A DNA stretch of 64,000 nt, from contig JALSQX010000033.1 in NCBI GenBank assembly GCA_026985075.1, positions 287,876-351,875 of the forward strand. Reading direction: 5' to 3'. Below the pieces are notes generated by a model. It was not told the origin of the DNA and ran no database searches. It saw only the letters and a list, made by a program, of their open reading frames with translations. The stretch comes from Blastocatellia bacterium (GTDB lineage Bacteria; Acidobacteriota; Blastocatellia; HR10; J050). This document shows, one piece after another, positions 35,349 through 44,788 of the stretch; position 1 is the stretch's first letter, and the number at the start of each line of letters is the position of its first letter. Position numbers and translations under genes: made by a program.

Positions 35349-35721
35349 ATAGAATCTCCGCTCTCTTTGGATTTATAAACACGGCGTATAGCTTCTCCTC
35401 GAGCACTGACTGCCCATCCTGATGCGCATCTGGACCGCTTCCGGCCAACCTGTGAATGCGCCACTGGTAGACTGGGCTCCCTGGTCGCTCCGGAGGATCT
35501 CCGGCTGGGCTTGTAGAGAGCACTCCATCTAACCCCCAGAGGCGAAGCCTCGCGTCTGATCAGTGGAACGATTCCCGGCCGACTACCCTGGTTTCTGCGG
35601 CTGCGCCAGCTTTTATGGAGATGCCGTATCAATTCGCTTCTCATTTGCACTTTCCCCGTTTCCTTCTCACCATCGATTGTACCGCATTTTCCACTTTTTT
35701 CATAAACCCTGGTTTTTGAAG
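35349..35721. other. Spacer between methylase and DarT-DarG genes
   Basis: About 370 bases. A minus-strand open frame of 127 codons covers it but is Arg/Ser-rich with no recognisable domain. A TACAAT on the minus strand at 35681-35676 could be a -10 element for the DarT-DarG gene. Confidence 0.4.
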
Positions 35722-38463
35722 TCATGAATTTTCAGGTTCAAACATTCTCATCTGCATATCGTAGGTCCTTCTCCTATAAAGCAACCCTTGCAAACTCTGT
35801 TTTTCCCTATCGCCGTCGGGTAGCACCTCGCTGATGGCCTGGGCCACCTGCCAGAAGGCCTCGTTGTTTCCGTAGGTGGACGCCAAGTGCTCCTGAAGCT
35901 CCCGCGTGCGGTTTTGCTCCCACAGCACAAGGGCCCGGTGCAGGGCGTCCACCATGATGGTAAAGCGCTCCTGCTGGGCGAACCGCCTGTCCTTAGCCCA
36001 CTCCTGCGCGGAGCGTACCTTGATGTATTCTTTCTGTTTTTCCACCAGGCCGCCAGCATCCCACTGCTCGGTGATCTCCACGCCGACGCCGCTAGCGAGC
36101 TTTCGCGCCTCGTCAAAGGGCACGCGGGCATGGTTGTAGGTCCAGCGCCAGAGCAGATAGAAGCGGGTGAGAGCGTCCACGCCGCCTAGGCGGGCGCCGG
36201 CGGCCAGGATGCGCTCCAAAGCAAACTCGGCCACCACCTGGCGCACGTGCTCTAAGAGTTCCCGGACCTTGACCGGCTCGCCGGAGAGCTTCTCCACCCG
36301 CGTGTAGCGGCCGAAGACCTCCACCGCCGGACCGATGGCGCTCATGAAAAAGTCGGCCCCCTGGATCCCTTCGTCCCAGAACTGGGCCAGCTTCCGCCGG
36401 ATCCGCTCGCCGATCTCCCGCCGCACGCGGGCATATTCGCCGATCTCCTCCACGGTGCGTTTCCGGCAGACCATGTAGATGCTGGAGGCCAGTGCCGCCG
36501 ACTCTTGCGCCCGAAGCCGAGCTTGCATTTCGGTGTGGATGGGCCAGGAGGCGATCATGTAGAGGCCGGCATCAAGCAGCGCCTGAATCACCGTCTCCCA
36601 AGCCGCCGTGGTCTTGTGGGCGAAGACGATGACGGCGATGCCCTCGGGCTTGAGCACGCGATGGATCTCCCGAAAGGCCTCGGTGAGCATCTCTTCAAAA
36701 CGCCGTTTCGCGTCGCCAATTGTGCCGCCGTTGAGGTAGGCCACCATGTCTTGGGATTTCGGCGTCAAGGGAGTGGTGAAGAGGTCGGAGTAAAGGTCGC
36801 CTATGGTGCGCTTAAGCCACACGTAGAAGAAGTCAGAAAGGTACGAATACGGCACATTGTCGTAATACGGCGGATCGGTGAACACGACGTCGAAGTGGTT
36901 GTCGGGCCAGAGGAGCGACGTGGCGGAGCCGCAAAACGCCGAACCCGATTGGACGATGGAAGAGGCATGAGCAATAAAGCTGGCCACCCACTCAACCGCC
37001 CCGCTCCAGCCTCCCGTGCTACTGCTAAATGGATTGATTTCCGGGTAGTCCCATACCATGGGTAAAGCCTGACGCGTGAGCGTATTGCCGATCAATTCAC
37101 GCGAGATATGCCAATGACAAAGCATGGAGTTGTAGTCAGCTAGCCGATCCAAGGTAAGGCCCAAATACATCCCCACCGCCTTCGCGAACCCTTCTTCCTC
37201 CCCCTTCTCAAGCATCTCCGCATAAGCCCGCCGCACCTTCTCCGCGAACGTGATCAGCGCCAGCTTCTGCCGCGCGTTGAAGAGGTCGCCCCAGCGGGTG
37301 AGGCCGTAGCGCTGAACACGGAAACCAAGCGTCTCTTTGGGCGGCAGTGCCTCATCGGGCACGGGGTCCATCCCCCATTCGGCCCAGAGGGCCTGGCGTT
37401 TTTGCTCCAGCGCTTCTTCGGCAGCGCGATAAGCTTCCAGGTCCCGCTCGGTGGGCAGGCGGTAGGTCTTACCCGTCCGGCCTGGATGATGCAGCACAAC
37501 GGCCACCATTCTTTGTCCCGCCTTCCCCTCGCGGAAGAGCCTCCTGGTCGTGTTGGCGTCAAGGGTGCCGCCGCAGAGTGGGCAGCGCACCTTGGCGCGA
37601 GCGACCGTGCCCTCAGCCGGATCGAAGTCGAGCGACTCGCCATGCTGGCCCACGACCTCGAAATCCACCTGCTTGGCCAGACGGTTAAGGATCATCCGTA
37701 GGGCAACCTTCTTATTATCTTTCTTGGCCAACCACCAATTCGCGGTTAAGGGGATCTCGACCCCGCAGGCTTGGTTCTGACACGGCACAGTCCGCATCCA
37801 GTAGTAACCCACGGGAATCGAGCCGTCGGGATCCGTGAGATAGAACCGTTTCAGTTCTTTTCGTGCTTCCTCCAGCACCCACCGGCCCCAGGCGCGCACG
37901 GCCTTAAGCAGTGGTGAGTCGCCGTCACCGGGGTCGCTCCCGGGAAAAAGTTCCTTGTTCGCCCCTCGGTCTCCGGGCGGCAGCGGCACCTTGGCTACGG
38001 AGCCGGGACGGCCGTATTTTTGCGGATACTCCAGCACCGCCTTGGTTAAAAGCACGGCCACGGGGTTGTAGTCCAGGGCATAGGTTTCACACCCCAGGCG
38101 TAAGAGCTCGAGAGGGATAGCTCCTCCACCGGCGAAGGGGTCGAGCACACGCGGCACCCGACCGCCGAAGGCTTCGCGGATGAGCGCCCGGGCCTTCTTC
38201 AGGTTCGGGTTTTCACCTTGCACGGCCTCCCGCGGGGCCAGATCCTCGATCAGGCGCAAAAACTCCTGCCGCCGATTCGGGTCATCAGGCAGGAGCGCGG
38301 CCAGCGCGGTGGTGCGCGAGGCAGAAAGCGGCTTCCGCGCCCACCAGATGTGGAGCGTCGAAATGTGCCCGTGACGGATATTCTTCTCTCGAACCGATTC
38401 TTCCGAGACTTTGCGAAGGGGAAAATCCGTTTCGATCAGGCAAGGGCTCGTGTTATCTTTCAT
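35722..38463 (-). CDS. DUF1156 adenine-specific DNA methyltransferase of the Hma-like system
   Basis: Putative m6A (or m4C) DNA methylase of 913 residues and the M of a helicase-methylase-ATPase defence set. The DUF1156 N-terminus is clear (IETDFPLRKVSEESVREKNI, TLHIWWARKPLSASR). SAM motif I is LDPFAGGGAIPLELL (about residues 107-121), followed by YALDYNPVA. Catalytic motif IV is TDPPYYDNVPYSYL near residue 529. Between them are Cys pairs (CQNQACG; CPLCGG) suggesting a zinc site. GGAGG precedes the ATG at 38463; the start overlaps the small upstream gene's stop by four bases. Loss of the helicase frame upstream could leave this methylase acting alone. Confidence 0.9.
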   Translation of the reverse strand: MKDNTSPCLIETDFPLRKVSEESVREKNIRHGHISTLHIWWARKPLSASRTTALAALLPDDPNRRQEFLRLIEDLAPREAVQGENPNLKKARALIREAFGGRVPRVLDPFAGGGAIPLELLRLGCETYALDYNPVAVLLTKAVLEYPQKYGRPGSVAKVPLPPGDRGANKELFPGSDPGDGDSPLLKAVRAWGRWVLEEARKELKRFYLTDPDGSIPVGYYWMRTVPCQNQACGVEIPLTANWWLAKKDNKKVALRMILNRLAKQVDFEVVGQHGESLDFDPAEGTVARAKVRCPLCGGTLDANTTRRLFREGKAGQRMVAVVLHHPGRTGKTYRLPTERDLEAYRAAEEALEQKRQALWAEWGMDPVPDEALPPKETLGFRVQRYGLTRWGDLFNARQKLALITFAEKVRRAYAEMLEKGEEEGFAKAVGMYLGLTLDRLADYNSMLCHWHISRELIGNTLTRQALPMVWDYPEINPFSSSTGGWSGAVEWVASFIAHASSIVQSGSAFCGSATSLLWPDNHFDVVFTDPPYYDNVPYSYLSDFFYVWLKRTIGDLYSDLFTTPLTPKSQDMVAYLNGGTIGDAKRRFEEMLTEAFREIHRVLKPEGIAVIVFAHKTTAAWETVIQALLDAGLYMIASWPIHTEMQARLRAQESAALASSIYMVCRKRTVEEIGEYARVRREIGERIRRKLAQFWDEGIQGADFFMSAIGPAVEVFGRYTRVEKLSGEPVKVRELLEHVRQVVAEFALERILAAGARLGGVDALTRFYLLWRWTYNHARVPFDEARKLASGVGVEITEQWDAGGLVEKQKEYIKVRSAQEWAKDRRFAQQERFTIMVDALHRALVLWEQNRTRELQEHLASTYGNNEAFWQVAQAISEVLPDGDREKQSLQGLLYRRRTYDMQMRMFEPENS

Positions 38464-38899
38464 GATTCCAAAACCTCCGTTAAAGAGTTTACTTGGCTGG
38501 GGAAGAATCCCTCGGCTCCAGGATGCAAATGCCACACCCCGCGCTCATCCACCAGCAACACGTGCAATCTCAGCCGCCTGATGCCGGGCAGAATGTTTCG
38601 TATGACGTTCACAAAATCTTGCGCGTGCGGTACGGCGATCGCGCAGACCACATCCTGATCCCAGCGGGAAAGGATCTGCAGCAACGCTTCGCCGACGGCA
38701 ATCCCTGGCGGGCACGAGCCCGTGCTCCTTTAGCCTCTACGAAGAGACGCCGCCGTGACCAGGGCAAGTTGCCCTCGATATCCGGGCCGGGGCCTCTGTA
38801 GCGCACGGTCATTTCGAGGAGGCCATCGGCCCGAAGTCGCTCGGCAGCAATGCGGATCACGTCGCGTTCTCGCATCGTCCTCTTCGGCGCGTTTCCCAT
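38460..38899 (-). pseudogene. Small PD-(D/E)XK-like protein, frameshifted
   Basis: Two minus-strand frames join into one plausible protein of about 140 residues. The first holds MRERDVIRIAAERLRADGLL and GPDIEGNLPWSRRRLFVEAK, which has the PD...ExK spacing of the restriction-nuclease fold. The second continues IAVGEALLQILSRWDQDVVC and ends HPGAEGFFPSQVNSLTEVLE. The switch lies near 38690-38715, in a stretch of repeated CGTGCCCG/GGGCTCGTG-like bases. Its stop overlaps the methylase start (ATGA), so the intact form was translationally coupled to the methylase. It could be a real mutation, programmed frameshifting or a sequencing error. The start may be ATG 38875, with GAGG before it, instead of 38899. 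Confidence 0.65.
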
Positions 38900-39038
38900 C
38901 TGCCTGTGCGTTGCATGCAGACAGGCCTTTCGCCACGGCTCGCCGTTCCTTCCTTTCGCCGAGCAGCTATCTTGCCATTCGCTTTGGGAAATCCGTAAGC
39001 CGCGGTTCTATTTGCGCGCGCGATTATTTTATGCGCCG

Positions 39039-39106
39039 CGTTCATAATATATGAGCGGTTTCCAAAAAATTATGTGCGCGCTCATATTTTTGAACCCCGC
39101 TCATAC
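39039..39106. promoter_or_regulatory. Palindromic operator-like cluster upstream of the nuclease-methylase unit
   Basis: Four copies of an eight-base element: CGTTCATA (39039), TATGAGCG (39050), CGCTCATA (39079) and CGCTCATA (39099). The first pair forms a near-palindrome with a 3-base centre; the second and third face each other across 21 bases. The cluster occupies the AT-rich gap after the AlbA_2-type gene and runs into its last codons, about 150-200 bases before the small nuclease start. It suits binding of a dimeric regulator, possibly the adjacent winged-helix protein. Confidence 0.55.
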
Positions 39107-40779
39107 CATGTGCCTTTGCGCTCCCCGTGCCGCAGTAGGCGGCCCTCCTTAACCAAGCGGTTAAGCAGTCGCGTTGCCTGGTATGGTCCGATTTGGCACA
39201 GTTCGGCGGCTTCCCGGCGGGTGATCCGGCCGTGTTTTTGCACATATTGCAGCACCATCTGTTCTTGCTGGAGTAGCTCGAAGCCCCGTTGCCGCACATA
39301 GGCCGCTTTTGCGCCCAGGCGGCGGTAGGTCGCTGCCGAGAGGTGGTAGCTCCGCCCCTTGCGTTCGCCACGGGCCTCTACCAAGCCAGTCTCCACCAAA
39401 CGCTCCAGTATGGCTCGAGCATCGCTTTCGGCCTTCTGGGTCAGTCGGGCCGTTTCGGCGGTCGTAAGACTCCGTTCCTGCCACAGATAGTTGAGGATCA
39501 ACAGCTCATCCAGACCGAGAATGCGCCCGCTTTGATTTTCTTCCACCACCAGGCGTACGAACTCCAGATTCGCCTTCCCCCCGGGCAACACGAGGACCAC
39601 GTCTGTTTCCGTTGTGCGGTCATACGAGGGGGCCGGTCGGCCGTTACGCAATTGCTCGTAGAAAATCGTGTCAATTCCGCGGGCTGTCCGCTCCACGATT
39701 CCGGCTCGTTTGAAGGCATCCGCCAGCAGCGGGTTGCGCGGACGCGGCGGGGCCACGAGCAGATTGTCCAGGCGGATGCCCTCGGGAAACCCGCCAGGAT
39801 TGGAGATCTCGATACCGTTCTCACGCCACTGGACATGCACCGCGCCTAGGCGCGTGTAATCTCGATGAATAAGGGCGTTGGCGAGTCCTTCGCGAAACGC
39901 TCGCTCCGGGTAATCAGGGACACCGATTCGAAGGAACCCGACCGCCACCTCCTCCTCGCGATTCCGAGCCCGGAACCGGGTCAGGATCTCCTCCATGATC
40001 CGCAGCAGCGGCCAGCGGAAGAATTCATTGGCCTCCACTTGGGTTCCGGCCAGTACCTGGAAAGCGACCTCGTGCGTAGGGAGATACCGTCGTAGCGCCT
40101 CTTCCCTGCCAAAAAGCAACAGACCGAGTACGCGAACCGTCGTGACCTCGTGGTTTGCCTCCACAGCCCCAAGGGCCTTGGCCAGCTCCACATCGGGAAG
40201 ATCTAGAAGGCTTAGATCACCTTGACCGCGGCTCTCTCGGATGAAGCGGCGGAAGCGCTCGAACTCCAAGGGGTCCAGATCGCCCCACAAAGCCTCCGGC
40301 ACCGGCAGAGCGGAGTAGTCGAGCACACCGCGGTGAGCCAGCATCGCCTGCATTTCGTGGAAGTGGTAAGGGAGGCATTCAGGCTTTCCCTTGCCTCCGA
40401 TAGCCCGTCGCTTGTAGACGCCCTCGGCTGTCCCCACAGGCACAGCCGCAGGAGGGATCTCGATGACCAACACGGGCTTGCCCTCAAGCTCAAGGAGTTC
40501 AACCCGACAACTCAGAGAGGGGCGTGTTCGGTTGGCAATGAGGGCTTGAATCCTCAGAGGATCGATGGTCTCAGCATGTCGGGGATGTGCGCCCGTCACC
40601 CGGCCGTCATCCTCGATACCAACCAAGACGTAGCCCACCTCCTGATCCGGCCGGTTGGCCATGCAAACGACCGCCTCCACCAGTTCGTTGTCTGATATCG
40701 CGCCCCGTTCCTCGCCTTTGAACTCCACGGTGAGGCTCTCGCCCTGGGCGATCAGTTGATGGAGCCGTTCTGGAGTCAT
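39082..40779 (-). CDS. AlbA_2/Schlafen-type protein with HATPase_c_4 and winged-helix domains
   Basis: A 565-residue protein of the family often named ATP-binding or RecG-like transcriptional regulator. The N-terminal AlbA_2 (Schlafen) domain has SLTVEFKGEERGAISDNELV, VGYVLVGIEDDGRVTG and GVYKRRAIGGKGKP. The centre has the HATPase_c_4 region with REGLANALIHRDYTRLG and IEISNPGGFPEGI. The C-terminal third carries two helix-turn-helix segments (SLTTAETARLTQKAESDARA; GRITRREAAELCQIGPYQAT). GGAGGGAAATGGGAGA precedes the ATG, 18 bases after the helicase stop, so it forms a unit with the helicase. It is likely a DNA- or RNA-binding regulator of the island; a Schlafen-like nuclease role is possible. 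Confidence 0.82.
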   Translation of the reverse strand: MTPERLHQLIAQGESLTVEFKGEERGAISDNELVEAVVCMANRPDQEVGYVLVGIEDDGRVTGAHPRHAETIDPLRIQALIANRTRPSLSCRVELLELEGKPVLVIEIPPAAVPVGTAEGVYKRRAIGGKGKPECLPYHFHEMQAMLAHRGVLDYSALPVPEALWGDLDPLEFERFRRFIRESRGQGDLSLLDLPDVELAKALGAVEANHEVTTVRVLGLLLFGREEALRRYLPTHEVAFQVLAGTQVEANEFFRWPLLRIMEEILTRFRARNREEEVAVGFLRIGVPDYPERAFREGLANALIHRDYTRLGAVHVQWRENGIEISNPGGFPEGIRLDNLLVAPPRPRNPLLADAFKRAGIVERTARGIDTIFYEQLRNGRPAPSYDRTTETDVVLVLPGGKANLEFVRLVVEENQSGRILGLDELLILNYLWQERSLTTAETARLTQKAESDARAILERLVETGLVEARGERKGRSYHLSAATYRRLGAKAAYVRQRGFELLQQEQMVLQYVQKHGRITRREAAELCQIGPYQATRLLNRLVKEGRLLRHGERKGTWYERGSKI

Positions 40780-40797
40780 TCTCCCATTTCCCTCCGC

Positions 40798-43700
40798 TCA
40801 GCTCACCTCAGCGGCACTCTTCCAATCCTTCACCACATACCGCACAATATCGACTACTTCTTCGGGTTGAAGTTTTGCTGCTGGGTTCTGCAGCGTATAG
40901 AGCACCGGTTCGGTGGCGGCGTTCTCCACAATGTATAGCCAGTACTGCCCTCCCAAGCGGTGCGCCATGAGCCATTCGTTGGGCGTCAGAACAACGCTTC
41001 CAGTGGTGGCCCGGGCCTTGACCTCAATGTAGCGCAGGCTTCCGTCAAGATCAGTGGAGCGAATATCATAGCCCAGGTTTTGGGAGGAAACGTCTTCTGG
41101 AGCACGGCCCCGCTGGCGTTCGTAGTCCATGGCCACCCGCATGCCGATGGCTTCGATTTCAGCGTCGGAGCGTAATTCGTCATCCACGACGGGCTGCGCA
41201 AGGACGCGGATAACGGAGATGACCTTTGGTGGGCTTGGTAGCAGGCTCGTCTGGCGCCGGATCTGATTTTCCAGAGCTTGCTTGCGGGCCAGGAGTTCTT
41301 CTTGACGGCGCTGCTCGTTGATGATCTCCATATGCGGGACCGGTTGACCTTGAGCGCGGCGGGTCTCGTAGTCGATCAGGCGGGCCTGGGATTCCAGGAT
41401 GAGCTGCTCAAGAGAACGAATGCCGTACTTGCGCTTGATGTCTGCATCTCGGCGACGTTCGGCGAGGACCTCAGCACGATAAGCCTCCAGCACTCGGGCA
41501 GCAGTGAAGCCAATCACTTCGTCTTCTGGAGGAGGAGCACCGACTCCATTCTTCAGTCCCACCTTATCCAGAGGTTTCAGATCCCAGAGGATAGAGCTAT
41601 TGACAAGACGGAACCCCTCTCCTGTTCGTGGCTGGAAGATGGCGAAGATGCGCCGGGCTGCCACCCGGTTATGACCATCCCTGAGTTCCCCTTCCAGGAA
41701 CCAGAGCCAACCGTCCAGGCGCCCTTCCGGGTTGGAAAAACACGTCCCACGACGCAGATCATCAGCGGATCGTTGTAGGATGTGGTTTATCCCACTTTCC
41801 AATAGCGGGTGGCCCGGAGCAACGAAGACAGCCTCCTTTTGACGGGCGATCTGTTTATCAAAAGCGATTCTGGAATATTCACTGAACACCTCGCCGAAAC
41901 GGTTTTTGAAGTCCTGGCTGACTTGGCGCAGCTCGTAGGGAACGCGGGGGATGCGCCACAGGCCGTCGCGGCGTTTTTCCAGTGGGATGTTCAGCAGGAC
42001 GCAGGCCCGTTGGAAGAAGGTTTCAATATATTCAGGCACCAGGCAGTTTTCCCGTGCCTTCTGCTCTTCGCCCAGGATACGTCCCAAATCAATGTGGCGG
42101 GTGGCCAGAGCCTCCAGAGCAGCCTCGCGCACCCGACGTACCGCCTCTTCGTCGGGGACAGATTCGATCTCAGAGACGATGTCCTCAAGAGTGCGGCGGC
42201 TGGCGATGGCATCGACAATGAGGTCACGGAGGCTCCGTCCAGGAAGGACATCGCCGATCACGTCAAAGACGCGGTCGCTTCCCAGGGCCTGCTGCATACG
42301 CTCTAGTTTACGAAACAGAGCCTGTAGGACTTTACCCTCGCGTGTATCGGCTGCGACCAGATTGTAGATGTAGACCTCTTTCTGCTGACCATAGCGATGG
42401 ATCCGACCCATGCGCTGTTCCAGCCGGTTGGGATTCCAGGGAATGTCATAGTTGACCATCAGGGCGCAAAACTGCAGATTGATGCCCTCGCCGCCCGCTT
42501 CGGTGGAGACCATCACCTGAGCCTGTTCACGGAACTGGTGCTCTGCACGGATGCGGGCGTCCAGGCTCATGCCACCGTGCAGGGCAACTACGCTCAAGCC
42601 CCATGTTCGTAGCTTCTCGGTCAGATAATCGAGCGTGTCACGGGATTCGGTAAAGATGAGGAGCTTTTCGCCAGTGCGCTGGATGGCTTCATCGTCCAGC
42701 ACGCGCCGCAGTTCGTTCAGTTTCGTCTCTACTTCATGCCGTTCTGCCTCACGAGCCAGACGAATCAGATCGGCAAGCTGCCGGATCTCTTCTTCCAGTT
42801 CCTCGCGGGTTTCGGCGGCTGTGAGGCGGGACAACAAGTCCTCCTCTTGACGCAGGCGCTCCTTTTCCGGCGCATCCTCCAGAGCTTCTTCGTCAATAGC
42901 CCCTTTTTCGGCCAGCCAATTGCCCAGGCGGAGGAGTTCTTCCAGGCGCTTCCTGCGTCGCTCTAACGAACGCCGTGCCGCCCGCATACTAGAGGCCAGG
43001 CGGCGCTGCAGAATGAGTAGGGCGAAGGCCACATTCCGCTTGTCTAAAGCCAAAGCCCGGTTGTAGGTCCGCTCCACATACTCGGTCACGGCGTTATAAA
43101 GGCGCTTCTCGTCGTCGTTGAGACGATAGGGGCGAGTCCGGACATGGCGAGGAGGAAACAACGGACGACTGTCGTAATCCCGGAGGTCTTCTTTGAGTCG
43201 GCGGAGGAACAGCGGGTTGTCCCCACTTTCCACAGATTCGCGCAGTAGTTCCGTGTTCGCGAACATACCGGGCTGGAGCAGATCGAGGAAAAGACGGAAG
43301 TTTTCCGGATCCCCGCGGTGCGGTGTAGCTGTGAGGAATAGCAAGAAATGGCTGATGCGGGAGAGAAGTTCGCCGAGCCGATAGCGCTCGGTCTTCTTCA
43401 TCTTTTCTCCGTAGCGGTAAGCGGCCATCTTATGGGCCTCATCGACGATGATGAGATCCCACTGGGTCTCTCCCAGGGCCGCCATCACATCATTCTGCTT
43501 CGCAAAATCCATAGAGGTGATCACATGGTCTTCTTCCTGCCAGATGTTCCGGCCTCAGGTTGCGTTCATCACACTGCGATCCACTACTGTGAATGTTTCG
43601 CCAAAGCGTTCCTTCATTTCGCGGAGCCACTGGTCCTTCAGATGTCCGGGGACGACAATGGGCACCCGTCGGAGCAGGCCACGATACTTCAGTTCCTTAA

Positions 43701-44121
43701 GAGTCAAGCCGGCCATGATCGTTTTACCCGCGCCGGGGTCGTCAGCCAGGAGAAAGCGAATTTGTGGCTGTTTGAGGATATGGTAGTAGACGGCATCGAT
43801 TTGATGAGGTAGCGGGTTGACCTGTGAAACGCTCACTGCCAGCAGCGGATCGAACTGATAGGCGTAACGGATGCGATGGGCTTCAATACCCAGGAAACAG
43901 GCCTCCGCCGCACCTCCGAAGTCCCGACCTATACCCGGAGAAATCTCGAGTTGCTTGAGGTCCTCGGCATTCAAGAGCTGCTGGTAGAAGTGCTGCGTGC
44001 GAACGCCCACAGCCTCAATGCGCACATAGATGCCTATCTGTTGTACTGTGAGCACCCGGACGGGCTCCGGCCAAAAACCGGACTGTAAGACATCTCCGAC
44101 TTTAATCATCACCTGCGCCAT
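40798..44121 (-). pseudogene. SNF2-family helicase with C-terminal DUF3883-like domain, interrupted by in-frame TGA
   Basis: The helicase of the Hma-like set, 1107 codons from ATG 44121. The first 188 codons hold motif I (LLADDPGAGKTIMAGLTLKE) and end VVDRSVMNAT. A TGA at 43557-43555 interrupts, and the same frame continues GRNIWQEEDHVITSMDFAKQ. The rest has motif II IVDEAHKM, the helicase C-domain (LLIFTESRDTLDYL, VSTEAGGEGINLQF, RMGRIHRYGQQ) and a C-terminal DUF3883/PD-(D/E)XK-like region (GYDIRST, RYIEVKARA). TGA probably replaces the Trp codon TGG. Restart at GTG 43524 or ATG 43512 could give a second polypeptide, but motif I would then be on a separate chain. A sequencing error is possible. 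Confidence 0.8.
43555..43557 (-). other. In-frame TGA splitting the helicase gene
   Basis: The stop lies between helicase motifs I and II; both sides stay in the same frame and read as one family sequence. A single change TGG to TGA would explain it. Confidence 0.8.
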
Positions 44122-44158
44122 CTTCGAGCAGCTCCATAGAACTTGAACCGGACATGAG

Positions 44159-44410
44159 TTAGCCAGGATAGAGCACCTCCCAAGACCTCCTCTCCTCCCT
44201 GTCCTGGCCAAGAAGAAGAGGGATGCTCGATTTCCACGTGCCGCCGTAGACTTTGATTCGCTCCAATTCGCAGTGGGTGGTCTGCTGCCCTTGAGTTTCG
44301 TAGGCGAGCGCGATGCCGGCGGGCGGATTGTTCTTGCGCCGGGCGTCGGCGTGCCGAAAGTCCTCGACGCTGCGGCCAGTACGGGCTGATGGCTTCTTCT
44401 TCCGTGGCAT
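44159..44410 (-). pseudogene. 5' stub of a DNA methyltransferase gene
   Basis: The 83-codon frame starts MPRKKKPSARTGRSVEDFRH and continues ARRKNNPPAGIALAYE, the N-terminus typical of large adenine-specific DNA methyltransferases. After about residue 45 the similarity fades and the frame ends after 38 more codons. GGGGAAGGAC precedes the ATG, so the stub still has a translation start. It is directly upstream of the helicase gene and suggests that a methyltransferase was deleted at the island edge. Confidence 0.6.
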
Positions 44411-44788
44411 GTCCTTCCCCTGACCCCCTTCGACGATGATCATCGACGCTGCCTCTGGACCGACGGATGGCCCAGCGAGAACACCGTGACCAGACGCCGT
44501 TAAGCCTCAGACTTCAGCGGAGGAGCCACAACCCGATCCGCAGTGAAATCGAGAGACCGACCATCGAGTATCCGGCCACCCCTCCCATCGCCATCGCACA
44601 TGTCGATGTCTCGCCCCTCATCGACTCCACAACCTCAACGGTATGAATTTGACTCCTCAACAAACTCTTCACAACCATACCAAACGGCGATGAGGACTGT
44701 CAATTTGCCCGAGGCCCCAAATGATATGATCAACAAGCAAGCGGCGGCGAGAAGATGACAGGCAGGGACTGGTTACCACCGTGAATCT
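44411..44788. other. Right flank of the defence island before the hairpin array
   Basis: About 380 bases with no supported gene; AT content rises near 44640-44750. Confidence 0.5.

Noticed and set aside
35342..35725. 127-codon frame between methylase and DarT-DarG genes
   Set aside because: Arg/Ser-rich, no domain, no Shine-Dalgarno, covers a likely promoter region.
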